Below the pieces are notes generated by a model that was not told where the DNA came from, did no database searches, and worked only from the letters and a program-made list of their open reading frames with translations. The translations under genes and the position numbers were made by a program. Below, piece after piece: positions 52,331 through 60,811 of a stretch of 64,000 nt of DNA. How positions within the stretch are numbered: the first letter of the stretch is position 1; every line of letters starts with the position of its first letter. Source of the stretch: a bacterium (GTDB lineage Bacteria; UBA10199; JACPAL01; GCA-016699445); assembly GCA_035454885.1 (NCBI GenBank), contig DATIGE010000064.1:16172-80171 (forward strand), read 5' to 3'.

Positions 52331-53617
52331 TCAGGCGGCCCGGGCCAGCCGGGCGAGGCTTCGGGTGAAAAAAATGAACTCCAGACCGAAAACGCGCCTG
52401 AAGTATTCCGACTTGGGCAGGTAATACATTTTCATCCGCTGCGAAATCACGAGGTCCTGGCTGTCCACCGCTCCCTGGACCAAGGCGCAAAGGTCCTTCC
52501 AATCCATGACGAGCCCGAACTGCGAACTCGTTTTGTGCGCGCCCAACTTCACGGGATTCCATCGCCGGAAATCGATCTCAAAAAAGAGATTCCGCCCCTC
52601 ATAAAAGGAGGCCAACTCGAACCGCGTGGTCAGCATCGAAAGGACGATCTTGGGACTGAGCGGAAGGACTCTGAGCAGGTGATTGCGGCGCGATTTGAGA
52701 AAATCGTTCATCGCGGATTCCAGTTCCTCGGGTTCAAGGATCTTGAGATTTGGATCGTTCAGCCAGGTCTTCCAATCCGGCGACGTTGCATCGGCCGCCG
52801 GAGAGATCTGGGGGCCAAGCCCGGCGGACGTGACCCGATCCTCCCCGCCCAACCACCGGTCTCCCGGGTTCATCGCCAAAGGCCGTGTCCGGCCCCCTCC
52901 CAAACGCTCGACGGTCTCCATGAACTCAACCGCCTTGCCCGGGCAGACGCGCTCGTTCAACCACCGCAGTTCCTCCGGATACCAGACGGCGTTCGAAGCC
53001 GCCGGAACAACGTGGCGCAGCCCGAGGTCGACGCATGCCTTGGCCAGTGAATCGTAATCGGGTTTCCAGATTTTTTCCGGCTGCAAACCCATGAGCCCCG
53101 AATGGTCCCACCCGCAAAAGGGGATGAATCCGATGTCCAGCCGGTAACGTTTTCCTACGAGTTCGGCGATCGGCTCGAACACGCAATCGGCGGCGTCAAA
53201 GACGGCCTGTCCCTCGCCCTCGATCACGTATGCGATCTCCTCGGGAACTCCGACGGAAGGGATGGCGGTTATCTTGAGATCGCGGAACGTGCATGATTTC
53301 CAGGCCCTCAACTGACGCACGTCCCTAAATCCGATGGCCTTGAGCTCGGCCCGGATGTTTCGAATCGGACTCCAGGGAATGACGATCGGCGTCGATCGGT
53401 CGATCCGGCGGAGGGTCTCATCATGGAAATGGTCGAAGTGGCAATGCGTGATGCAAACGATGTCGGGGGCGGGGAGGTCCTCCAGACGGTGAACACGAGG
53501 CGGCTCGTGCCGGATGGCTCCGCCGAAGATGGGATCAGACAGCCAGGGGTCCGTCAGGCAACGGACGTTGGCGGTCTCAATCAGGAGACAGGCGTGCCCC
53601 ACCCAGGTGATTTGCAT
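52331..53617 (-). CDS. MBL-fold metallo-hydrolase
   Basis: 428 residues. WVGHACLLIE, then LTDPWLSD and ITHCHFDHFHD with the metal site, later GWDHSGLMG. The C-terminal 180 residues contain RNHLLRVLPLSPKIV and an RR-rich area, no known extra domain. It follows paralogue A after five bases on the same strand, so it likely belongs to the accessory cluster transcript. Substrate unknown; UlaG/NAPE-PLD-like members are possible. Confidence 0.8.
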   Translation of the reverse strand: MQITWVGHACLLIETANVRCLTDPWLSDPIFGGAIRHEPPRVHRLEDLPAPDIVCITHCHFDHFHDETLRRIDRSTPIVIPWSPIRNIRAELKAIGFRDVRQLRAWKSCTFRDLKITAIPSVGVPEEIAYVIEGEGQAVFDAADCVFEPIAELVGKRYRLDIGFIPFCGWDHSGLMGLQPEKIWKPDYDSLAKACVDLGLRHVVPAASNAVWYPEELRWLNERVCPGKAVEFMETVERLGGGRTRPLAMNPGDRWLGGEDRVTSAGLGPQISPAADATSPDWKTWLNDPNLKILEPEELESAMNDFLKSRRNHLLRVLPLSPKIVLSMLTTRFELASFYEGRNLFFEIDFRRWNPVKLGAHKTSSQFGLVMDWKDLCALVQGAVDSQDLVISQRMKMYYLPKSEYFRRVFGLEFIFFTRSLARLARAA

Positions 53618-53622
53618 CGATC

Positions 53623-54342
53623 TTAAATTTTACCAGGAGCGCGGCGCTTTTGCAGGTCCTTGAGGGCAACGGCCGGCTTGTCGGTGACCGGTTGCGCGGG
53701 GACTTCCTTGGCCTGGGTCTTCGCGAGATCCGCCAGACGGCTCGAGAAGATTTGCTGTGCCGTCGCGCCTGCGGCAAAGCCGCTCTTCTGCAGATTCTCC
53801 TGGGCGGCCTTGCGCGAGCCCCTCTTCGCGTTCAAGAGGCCGTAAACGGAGACCTCCAAGACACGCATGGGAGAGGGATATTGATTGATGATCGACAGGA
53901 TGAATTCCTTGGCCGGTTTATCGATCCGGGCCTTGCCGTCCACGAGCCGTCCCTGCGCCTTCAAATTGTTCACGTAAACCTGGGTGTAACTGTCGTCGAA
54001 GACGGTGCAGGGGATGATCTTCTTGGCGATGATCTCGGTCACTTCCTTTTCCGTATATTCCCTCTCTTCGAGCGCCATCGGGTCCCAAGGGGGATTGATG
54101 GGCCCCTCGTAGTGGTACTTCTTCTTCTCCATCCACTGGTCATGGGAGATGATGTAGGAGTTGTCCTTTTGCTTGGAAGGCTCAAAGGCGTCCACCCAGG
54201 CCTTATAATTGTACTTTTTGGCGTCGACGAAGCCGGAGGCGTAGAGGAAGGCAATGTCGGTCTGATCCTTGAAGAAAATATACTTCTTCTTGTCTTTTCC
54301 CTCTTTCGCGACCCGGATGAAGATGGTCTCTAAAGGATCCAT
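53623..54342 (-). CDS. Paralogue A of an unrecognised cluster family
   Basis: 239 residues, no signal peptide or membrane helix. Conserved positions with paralogues B (60092) and C (62665): DPLETIF at the start, LYASGFVDAKKY, WVDAF, HDQWMEKKKY, PWDP, KIIP, then KPAKEFIL and QYPSPMR, and a C-tail KSGFAAGAT followed by RLADLAK. It lacks the promoter form of B and C and has GGAGGGGG about 17 bases before the ATG. It is upstream of the MBL gene. Function unknown. Confidence 0.7.
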   Translation of the reverse strand: MDPLETIFIRVAKEGKDKKKYIFFKDQTDIAFLYASGFVDAKKYNYKAWVDAFEPSKQKDNSYIISHDQWMEKKKYHYEGPINPPWDPMALEEREYTEKEVTEIIAKKIIPCTVFDDSYTQVYVNNLKAQGRLVDGKARIDKPAKEFILSIINQYPSPMRVLEVSVYGLLNAKRGSRKAAQENLQKSGFAAGATAQQIFSSRLADLAKTQAKEVPAQPVTDKPAVALKDLQKRRAPGKI

Positions 54343-54476
54343 AGTCGGTTCGGAACCCCCTCCGAAGCCCTAATTGACTGAAAACACTATGATTTTATTC
54401 TAACGGGGGACGGGGGGAATGTCAAAAGGAAAGGGGTAACTTGGCACGCGGTGTGTCAGGACCGATCAAGGGCCAT

Positions 54477-54803
54477 TTAGGCCAAGAAGTCGGTTGTATC
54501 GACGGTCTCGGATTTGCCTTTTTCGATCTCGGCCATTTTCTCTTCGTGTTTGTCTTCCAATTCGCGCATCGTCGCGTGGTGGTCGAGCTTGGCCATGTCG
54601 AGACGGGTTTCAATTTGCTCCAGACCGAGCTCCAGGTGGGCCGCGGTGATCTCGGAGCGGTTCATCGAGGCCTCCATGATCCCGAAGGTCTGGACCCCTT
54701 GCTGGCCCAGGGCCGTGATCATGTTGTTCGAGGAGGTCATCCCCATGGCCATCGTGTAATCGACCGGGGGGGGGACCGAGTTGGATGTCGTGGACGTACC
54801 CAT
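54477..54803 (-). CDS. PPPVDY-family coiled-coil protein, copy 1
   Basis: 108 residues from ATG 54803 with AAAGGAA upstream. Begins MGTSTTSNS then PPPVDYTMAMGM, then a helical region (LELGLEQIETRLDMAKLDHH and ELEDKHEEKMAEIEKG), and ends VDTTDFLA. Nearly the same protein is encoded at 54826-55152, and the longer 55182 gene is a relative. No membrane helix. No known family. Confidence 0.65.
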   Translation of the reverse strand: MGTSTTSNSVPPPVDYTMAMGMTSSNNMITALGQQGVQTFGIMEASMNRSEITAAHLELGLEQIETRLDMAKLDHHATMRELEDKHEEKMAEIEKGKSETVDTTDFLA

Positions 54804-54825
54804 AATCGAATCGTTTTTCCTTTGG

Positions 54826-55152
54826 TTAGGCCAAAAAGTCCGTCGTATCGACCGTTTTCGTATCGCCCTTTTCGATCTCGGCCATCTTCTCTTCGTGTTT
54901 GTCTTCCAATTCGCGCATCGTCGCGTGGTGGTCGAGCTTGGCCATGTCGAGACGGGTTTCAATTTGCTCCAAGCCGAGCTCCAGGTGGGCCGCGGTGATC
55001 TCGGAGCGGTTCATCGAGGCCTCCATGATCCCAAAGGTCTGGACCCCTTGCTGGCCCAGGGCCGTGATCATGTTGTTGGACGACACCATCCCCATGGCCA
55101 TCGTGTAATCGACCGGGGGAGGAGTCGCATTGGATGTCGTTGAACCGCCCAT
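54826..55152 (-). CDS. PPPVDY-family coiled-coil protein, copy 2
   Basis: 108 residues from ATG 55152 with AGAGGT upstream. Between PPPVDY and EIEKG it differs from copy 1 at one residue (GMV versus GMT), while the first 10 and last 10 residues have changed more. The DNA of the core is also nearly identical, which points to recent duplication or gene conversion. Same strand and direction as copy 1; 22 bases between them. Confidence 0.65.
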   Translation of the reverse strand: MGGSTTSNATPPPVDYTMAMGMVSSNNMITALGQQGVQTFGIMEASMNRSEITAAHLELGLEQIETRLDMAKLDHHATMRELEDKHEEKMAEIEKGDTKTVDTTDFLA

Positions 55153-55181
55153 AAATTACCTCTCTTCTGCCAAAACCCTTC

Positions 55182-55769
55182 CTAAGCCCCGGGATAGACT
55201 TGTCCCGGATGATTCTGCTCCCACTCATTTCTGGCCTGGGCCGCGGCCGCGTCGGCCTCGGCCTTCTTGGCGTCCGCTTCCGCTTGGAACGTGTCGTGCC
55301 AATTGTCGTTCTGGTTCTTGTCGTTTTGCAGCAGGTCGTCCATCTTCTTCCCATAATCGACCCGGCTGCCGTTCACGAAGCTCGACGTGTCGTCCCAAAT
55401 CGCACCGGGGGTGTAGCTCCCCCCGTCATTCGCTAAAAAATCGGCGGTCTCCGTCACGTTCGCGCCGCGTGCCGCGTCGACCTCGGCGCCGATCTCGGTC
55501 ATTTTTTCGACATGCCGGTTCTCTTCCTCGGTCATGAACTGCAGGTAGTTGAGCTTCGCGATCTGCAGCTTCGAATCCAGCTTCTCCAACCCCAGCTCCA
55601 GGTTCGAGGCGATCTGCATCTGACGGTCCATCGAGGCCTGCTGCATGGCGAACTGCTGGGCCATGATCTGCCCCATGGCGATCGTCTTGTTGTTGTCCGA
55701 CTGGTACATCATCGCCTGCGAGTAATCGACCGGAGGCGGATATGATGTCGTCGATTCTGATCCACCCAT
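55182..55769 (-). CDS. PPPVDY-family protein, extended member
   Basis: 195 residues from ATG 55769 with GGGGAGC upstream. Starts MGGSESTTSYPPPVDYSQAM, then helical core NLELGLEKLDSKLQIAKL and EEENRHVEKMTEI, aligned with copies 1 and 2, then TADFLAN. After it come about 85 extra residues with DYGKKMDDLLQ, QNDNWHDTFQAEADAKK, ending NHPGQVYPGA. Rich in Gln, Asn and Asp. Unknown function. Confidence 0.65.
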   Translation of the reverse strand: MGGSESTTSYPPPVDYSQAMMYQSDNNKTIAMGQIMAQQFAMQQASMDRQMQIASNLELGLEKLDSKLQIAKLNYLQFMTEEENRHVEKMTEIGAEVDAARGANVTETADFLANDGGSYTPGAIWDDTSSFVNGSRVDYGKKMDDLLQNDKNQNDNWHDTFQAEADAKKAEADAAAAQARNEWEQNHPGQVYPGA

Positions 55770-55845
55770 GTTAAAGCTCCCCTTGCTTCCTAAGTATCGT
55801 CAATCTCACCCGAACCAGTTGCGTTTCACCCACGCCGGGTCAACC

Positions 55846-56220
55846 TCAGCTGCCCTCGGGCTTCTTCGGGTTAAAAATATCGCCGATGGCGTCCCAATTC
55901 TTGCCGTCGTCCCCCGTAAAGAGGATGCCCGAATCCATGCTTGTGCCGTTCGGATCGTCGGGCGGGGGAGGGATGCCGTCCCGAGCCGTAAGCTCCGCCC
56001 GCCTATTAATGTTCGCTCCCCACTCTTGCATGAACATCAGGGCGTTGTCCGCCTCCTTGCCCGCCTGATAGAAGCCCAACTGCGTGTACATCGAGCCCGT
56101 CATCTGGGCCCGCTGCTCCTCCACGCTCTGCTGCTGCTGCTCCCACAGCTTCTGGTATTCCGCCATGATCTCGGCGTTGTTGGCGTCCAAATAAGCTTTT
56201 GTTTCCGGGTCGATCGCCAT
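55846..56220 (-). CDS. Hypothetical helical protein of the cluster, 124 residues
   Basis: ATG 56220 with AGAGGAAC upstream. The first half is helical with a poly-Gln stretch (EYQKLWEQQQQSVEEQRAQM), the second half disordered and acidic (GIPPPPDDPNG and GDDGKNWDAIGDIFNPK). Unrecognised; its arrangement (helical head, disordered proline-acidic tail) echoes the neighbouring proteins. Confidence 0.6.
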   Translation of the reverse strand: MAIDPETKAYLDANNAEIMAEYQKLWEQQQQSVEEQRAQMTGSMYTQLGFYQAGKEADNALMFMQEWGANINRRAELTARDGIPPPPDDPNGTSMDSGILFTGDDGKNWDAIGDIFNPKKPEGS

Positions 56221-56255
56221 TTTTGTTCCTCTAAACCTTGTAAATTATATCCCTA

Positions 56256-56936
56256 TTATCGGGGGGTCTCAAATCCTAAGTTGCTTAGCGGCTTTACATA
56301 AATTCTCTGCATGCCGCGGAGCGACATGGGCCAGAACTCCTTCATCCGGGCCCAGCGCTCCTTGAGCCCCTTGGGCTTGACCGGTTCGTAGCCCAGGGCC
56401 CTCATCTTTGCGTCCGGTATCACCAGGGTCGCCGTCCGCTCGTACTCCGCGCCCATCCGGAGGGACATCCGGTCATAGGATTCCTGAAAACGGAAAATGG
56501 CGCTGCGCCTCAGCTCGGGGTCGACATCCGGGATCAACTTCTTCGGGAGAATCACCAAGTTCATGAGATAATTCTCTTTTTTGGCGAAGGTAAAGGTCGA
56601 GTGACCGCCGGCGATGAGCCTCTTTTCATCCTTCAGCAGACTCGTACCCAGGAACTCCTTGACCAGCCCTTCATAAAAGAGCCCCGGATTAAAGATCGAC
56701 TTCCAAGTCATGTACTTGCTCGCGTCAAAGAGAGAATGGTTGAACTCGTAGTGAATATGCCCCTGATCATCCATGAATCCGGAGATCTGCATGACCTCGC
56801 TGAGCGGCTTGACGGTCCAGGGCATGAAGGTGTCGAAGAGGTCCTCGTCGTTGACGATATAGGCATCCACGAGGCCCAAATGGTCCCGCTTCATGATCCT
56901 CGGAATCTTCAAGTCCTTTTGATAGGCCACAGCCAT
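56256..56936 (-). CDS. Hypothetical cluster protein, 226 residues
   Basis: ATG 56936 with GGAGAAAAGG upstream. No signal peptide; about 25 percent charged. Contains FNHSLFDASKYMTWKSIF, RLIAGGHSTFTFAKKENYLM and GLKERWARMKEFWPM. A perfect TATAAT -10 box lies 18-23 bases before the ATG. No family assigned; any likeness to the GFVD family is too weak to rely on. Confidence 0.65.
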   Translation of the reverse strand: MAVAYQKDLKIPRIMKRDHLGLVDAYIVNDEDLFDTFMPWTVKPLSEVMQISGFMDDQGHIHYEFNHSLFDASKYMTWKSIFNPGLFYEGLVKEFLGTSLLKDEKRLIAGGHSTFTFAKKENYLMNLVILPKKLIPDVDPELRRSAIFRFQESYDRMSLRMGAEYERTATLVIPDAKMRALGYEPVKPKGLKERWARMKEFWPMSLRGMQRIYVKPLSNLGFETPR

Positions 56937-56953
56937 CCCTTTTCTCCTGGATG

Positions 56954-56959
56954 ATTATA
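56954..56959 (-). promoter_or_regulatory. Consensus -10 box before the 226-residue cluster protein
   Basis: TATAAT on the minus strand; the leader would be about 10 bases and contain the GGAGAA site. No clear -35 box. The rest of the 147-base gap to 57084 shows nothing recognisable. Confidence 0.45.
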
Positions 56960-57083
56960 GAGCAATTTCGGTGCCTAAAATAGGGGAGAAATGTGGAGTC
57001 CTAACTAACTGAATTTATTGTAGAACTTGCCTTCTGCTGAGAACGGACGGAGAGGGGGACTGGTGTCTAAGTACCTCAAATCA

Positions 57084-57503
57084 TTAGCCCATGACCCCAC
57101 CCGGCCCACCCATACCTCCACCCGCCGGACCACCGCCTGGGCCTAGATTCGGATTGGAGGGCTGTCGGGGGCTGGACGGATCGGCGGGCATTCCAGGCTG
57201 GCCCGGGGCCGTCGCACCACCGGGCTGGGCGCCCGGCTGGATGTAGCCCATTTGCTCGAGGTATTGCTGAATGGCCGGATCGCCACCGCCACCGGACTGG
57301 GCCATGGCCATGATGCCCGCGGCCATCTGCTCGCTCTCGGCGTCCCTCTCCTGGCGTGCGCGCTCGGCGGCATCGGCGGAGGCGGCGTCCCTCGCGGCCT
57401 TGGAGGCCTTGGCCTTATTCGATTCACTGATGCCGATGGTCGTCGCCGTCGTGGCCACTGTAACGGCGGCTCCGATGGCGGCTGCGGCTGCTGCTCCCGA
57501 CAC
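57084..57503 (-). CDS. Ala-rich/Gly-tail cluster protein, 139 residues
   Basis: GTG 57503 with GGGGAGG upstream. Starts with an Ala/Thr/Val hydrophobic segment (GAAVTVATTATTIGIS), then a charged helix (SNKAKASKAARDAASADAAERAR), a Gln/Met/Gly region and a Gly/Pro tail ending GGMGGPGGVMG. The layout resembles small podophage internal virion or injection proteins, but this is only a composition likeness. Confidence 0.6.
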   Translation of the reverse strand: MSGAAAAAAIGAAVTVATTATTIGISESNKAKASKAARDAASADAAERARQERDAESEQMAAGIMAMAQSGGGGDPAIQQYLEQMGYIQPGAQPGGATAPGQPGMPADPSSPRQPSNPNLGPGGGPAGGGMGGPGGVMG

Positions 57504-57669
57504 TGAACCTCCCCGTGGGGTAGGGAGACACCCCTTCCCTTACCTATTTTCGTCTGCGGCACCAAACGAGTTGCGCCTAGGCAGGCAGAGAACTCCCGTG
57601 TCTCAATGCCAAAAACATGATATCATTTATTAAATTTGGCGGTCAAATCGGCACATTCGCGCGTCCCCC

Positions 57670-59034
57670 ATGAAAATAGGACTCATCAACGCCATCCCTC
57701 TCCACCGTCTGCCCGTCACACATGCCTATTTTCAAACACTATCCCTCCCTCTGGGACTTCTCTACGTGGGCACCTACTTGATGGAACACATGCCTGGGGC
57801 ACAAGTCTTGATCAAGGACAACGCCGACGATCTCATGGAGGCCGGCATTGACGTTTTGGGTATTTATTCGGTCACGCAGAATTTCGGCTATGCGAGAGAG
57901 ATCGCCCGGGAGGCCAAGGGAAAGGGGATCGTCACGGTGATCGGCGGTCCCCACGTAACCGCGCTGCCCCATCGCCTCGAGCCGGAGTTCGATTTTGGGG
58001 TGGTGGGCGAGGGCGAGGAGACCTTTTACGAGTTGGTCAATCTTCTGGGCCGCGGATACACGATCAAGGACGACCGTTGGAAGAAGGTCCCCGGAATCGT
58101 GTACAACGACCGCCACTCGGGTGCCTTCTTCACCGGACGCAGGCACGAAAAGAAGAACCTCGACGACTACCCGATCCCTCGCAGAGAGTTGTGGGCCAAA
58201 CAGCTTGGCACGGCCCACATCATCACCTCCCGAGGCTGCCCGTTCAGCTGTTCGTTCTGCTCCGAACCCGTCCTCTGGGACGCCTACCGGATGCATTCGC
58301 CCGCCTACGTCGTCAGGGAGATCCAAGATATCCTGTCTCATTTCCCGATCCGCCACATCCTGATCTTCGACGACATCTTCACCATCAGCCAGCAGCGCCT
58401 GAGCGAAATGGCGGACCTCTTCGAGAGGGCTGGGATTCCCGATCGGCTGTCCTTCAGTTGCTGGGGAAGGACTCATCTCATCAATGAAGCGATGGTGGAA
58501 CATCTCCTGCGCATGAACTTCAATTTTATCGCCTTCGGGATCGAGTCGGCCTCGCAGCGGATTCTTTCGCAGCTCAAGAAGGGCGCGACGGTCGAGTCCC
58601 ATCAGAAGGCGATCGACCTCTGCCACCGGGCGGGTTTGAAACTCGCCTGCACCTTCATCATCGCCTCCCCGGGCGAAACGCTGGACGACCTCAAGATGAC
58701 CTACGATTTCATCCGAAAGAACCAGGACAAGATGTCCGGAATAGAAATCAATCCGGCGGTCCCGCTTCCGGGAACTCCGCTCTGGCAGCAAGCCATGAGC
58801 CGCGGTCTGGTGAGCGAAGACATGAATTGGGAGAAACTTTCGGACTGGAGCGTCTTTGAGGAATTCACTCTGGACCGGTACGTCGTCATGAACGAGAATT
58901 TCTTCAAGCCGGATTATCAGGACATGTTCAAGAGGATGTACGATCTTTACCGGGAGATCATCGACAAGGGGGAAATCGCCGAGCACACACTCAACTACGT
59001 CAATCCCACGATGGAACCCGCCAAGCTGCTTTAA
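57670..59034 (+). CDS. B12-binding radical SAM enzyme
   Basis: 454 residues. B12-binding domain at about 45-130 (DVLGIYSVTQNFGYA, VIGGPHVTALPH and GVVGEGEETFYELV), no classical DxHxxG His ligand. Radical SAM motif SRGCPFSCSFCSEP (Cx3Cx2C). Later FGIESASQRILSQLKKGATVESH and GETLDDLKMTYDF. This is BchE/P-methylase-like. It methylates or cyclises an unknown substrate. The only gene of the cluster on the plus strand; stop overlaps the aldolase stop in TTAA. Confidence 0.88.
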   Translation: MKIGLINAIPLHRLPVTHAYFQTLSLPLGLLYVGTYLMEHMPGAQVLIKDNADDLMEAGIDVLGIYSVTQNFGYAREIAREAKGKGIVTVIGGPHVTALPHRLEPEFDFGVVGEGEETFYELVNLLGRGYTIKDDRWKKVPGIVYNDRHSGAFFTGRRHEKKNLDDYPIPRRELWAKQLGTAHIITSRGCPFSCSFCSEPVLWDAYRMHSPAYVVREIQDILSHFPIRHILIFDDIFTISQQRLSEMADLFERAGIPDRLSFSCWGRTHLINEAMVEHLLRMNFNFIAFGIESASQRILSQLKKGATVESHQKAIDLCHRAGLKLACTFIIASPGETLDDLKMTYDFIRKNQDKMSGIEINPAVPLPGTPLWQQAMSRGLVSEDMNWEKLSDWSVFEEFTLDRYVVMNENFFKPDYQDMFKRMYDLYREIIDKGEIAEHTLNYVNPTMEPAKLL

Positions 59035-60089
59035 CGCTGGGACGATGTCTTGAGGCCGGCTCTCTTGAAGACGATGTCGGCGTCCAAGCCTTGGGATTCC
59101 AGGGCGCGGCGGATGTCTTCGGATTTGATGTCAACGAGTCCGCGAATCTCCGCCAGTTCTTGCAGGAGCGTCGACAGGTCAATTCCGGCCGACCGGCACA
59201 GGTTCATGAAAAAGGACACGGGATAGATATCCAGCCCAAACGACGCGGGCAGAAAGTCTTCCGACGAAATACCGCGCTTTTCGTTTGGAAGCTCGTCCTC
59301 CAAAATGTGAGCGGCGACCTGAAGCCCCTCGAGGTCGACCCCGGTGTGGCGTTTGAGCCGCCCAAGATGGACGGCAAGCAGCTCCATCTGCGTATTTCCC
59401 GCCCCGCGCCCCGCGCCCCTCAGGCTGGCATCCGCCCAACGGCAACCCGCTTGCACGGCCGTGATCGTATTGGCGAGCGCAACCCCCAGATGATTATGGG
59501 CATGGATCCCCAGGGGGATTTGGACGACCGACAAGGCTTCTTCGACATAGGGCCGGACTTCCCATGGGCTCCAAATCCCTCCCGAGTCGACCAAATAGAC
59601 GACGTCCACGCCGAGCGATTCGACGAATCTCGCGGTATTCGCCGCAACATGCGGCCTGACGCGTGAGGTCCGGATCATCTGGAAAAACACCTCGTAGCCC
59701 AATTTCTTGGCTTCCGAAACCAGCCCTTCGGCCTCCCCGGGCGCGTCGACATTCGTTCCGACGCGGATGAAGTCGAGAAAGGGGCGTAGCTCTCTCAGGG
59801 ACTCCGTCGACGCGAACTGCGGTAGCGCCACCATTCCGATCCGGGCGCGGGCGGCGGATCCGCGAGCCGTTTCTGCGTAAGCCAAATCGGTTTCACCGGC
59901 TCCAAGAAAACCTTTATCCCTGGCGCCCACGCTGACACCGTGTCCGATCTCGATGTAAGGAACTCCGGCGGCATCCAGACACGACACGAGATTTTGAACG
60001 GTCTCCAAGGAAAAGTTCTGGTTAAAGAGATAGGCGCCATCCCGGAGCGTCACGTCCATGAGCCTCAATGATTGATCGTTCGGAACCAT
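59031..60089 (-). CDS. DmpG-like/HMGL-like aldolase
   Basis: 352 residues. DVTLRDGAYLFNQNF, the TLRDG metal/substrate loop, then IEIGHGVSVG, GIHAHNHLGVALANT with two metal-binding His, and LRGAGRGAGNTQMELL. The fold is that of 4-hydroxy-2-oxovalerate aldolase and isopropylmalate synthase, but no dehydrogenase partner DmpF is beside it. Its ribosome-binding site AAAGGAT lies in the end of paralogue B, and it starts two bases after that gene, so the two are one unit. Confidence 0.85.
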   Translation of the reverse strand: MVPNDQSLRLMDVTLRDGAYLFNQNFSLETVQNLVSCLDAAGVPYIEIGHGVSVGARDKGFLGAGETDLAYAETARGSAARARIGMVALPQFASTESLRELRPFLDFIRVGTNVDAPGEAEGLVSEAKKLGYEVFFQMIRTSRVRPHVAANTARFVESLGVDVVYLVDSGGIWSPWEVRPYVEEALSVVQIPLGIHAHNHLGVALANTITAVQAGCRWADASLRGAGRGAGNTQMELLAVHLGRLKRHTGVDLEGLQVAAHILEDELPNEKRGISSEDFLPASFGLDIYPVSFFMNLCRSAGIDLSTLLQELAEIRGLVDIKSEDIRRALESQGLDADIVFKRAGLKTSSQR

Positions 60090-60091
60090 CG

Positions 60092-60751
60092 TTATCCTTT
60101 CTTCAGGAGACGGCTGAGGCGGTCTTGGATGCTCTGCTCTTTCGAGGGTCCGGTGGAAAAACCCGAGGCCTGCGAGAGCCCCGTCGCAGCCTTCGAGGTC
60201 TTGTCCGCCTTGGGCGGAGTCAATTTCATCCTCTCTTCGGCCACCGCCATCTCCCTGTTCCGGCGCGGCGACGGGTAGAGCAAAAAGATTTGCTTCAAGT
60301 TGAACTTGAACATTTTGTTGACGACGACCTTTCCGTTCACGATGGCCGTCTTGCGGGCCTTTTCGAATCCTCGCCGAAAGTTTTCCTCGGTGAGGGTCGT
60401 CGACGGCAGGATTTTTTGCTTCAGAAGTTTATCGAACGCATCCATATCCCACTCCCCCTCGGGCAGGGTGAGGGGGTCGAAGGGCTCGCCCGTCGGTCCG
60501 TCGAACCGAAACGCACGCTTCGCAAGCCATTGATCCTTGGTGACGATATAGCTGCCGTCTGGCTTGAGAGAATCCTGAAAGGCGTCGATCCATTGTTCCT
60601 TTCGATACTGGTCGGTATCGACGAATCCCGAGTCGTAGAGGTAGTCCAGGTCATTGCGGTTTCTCCAAACGATGCAACGCATCCCGCCCGCCTGCGGGAC
60701 GGAGACCTTTTCCCAGATGGTCATCATCGGGTCGCTCGGTTGGCTAACCAT
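60092..60751 (-). CDS. Paralogue B of an unrecognised cluster family
   Basis: 219 residues. Shares with A and C: DPMMTIWEKV, LYDSGFVDTDQY, WIDAFQDSL, KDQWLAKRAF, PFDP, KILPSTT, FKFNLKQ, LYPSPRR, and the C-tail ASGFSTGPS with RLSRLLKK. No signal peptide or membrane helix. A TTGACC-18-TAATAT promoter ends six bases before ATG, with no Shine-Dalgarno, so it is predicted leaderless. Precedes the aldolase by two bases. Confidence 0.72.
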   Translation of the reverse strand: MVSQPSDPMMTIWEKVSVPQAGGMRCIVWRNRNDLDYLYDSGFVDTDQYRKEQWIDAFQDSLKPDGSYIVTKDQWLAKRAFRFDGPTGEPFDPLTLPEGEWDMDAFDKLLKQKILPSTTLTEENFRRGFEKARKTAIVNGKVVVNKMFKFNLKQIFLLYPSPRRNREMAVAEERMKLTPPKADKTSKAATGLSQASGFSTGPSKEQSIQDRLSRLLKKG

Positions 60752-60757
60752 ACTAAA

Positions 60758-60787
60758 ATATTACACTTTTTCGATATTTCGGGTCAA
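60758..60787 (-). promoter_or_regulatory. Near-consensus promoter of paralogue B, predicted leaderless
   Basis: On the minus strand -35 TTGACC (60787-60782), spacer 18, -10 TAATAT (60763-60758), then six bases to ATG 60751. This lies in the 60-base gap after the methyltransferase gene. Confidence 0.65.
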
Positions 60788-60811
60788 CGAAAGAGAAAAG
60801 GCCCATAAGAA

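Larger units (their letters stand above)
54477..55152 (-). repeat. Tandem gene duplication, period 349 bases
   Basis: Both copies have the same 327-base length. The core from about 54515 to 54765 matches 54864 to 55114 with only about a dozen changes; the ends are more different. Confidence 0.75.

Noticed and set aside
56256..56936. Fourth member of the GFVD/PSPxR family
   Set aside because: Only a short likeness (FDASKY...W...F) was seen; the QW, PxDP, PSPxR and C-tail motifs are missing.
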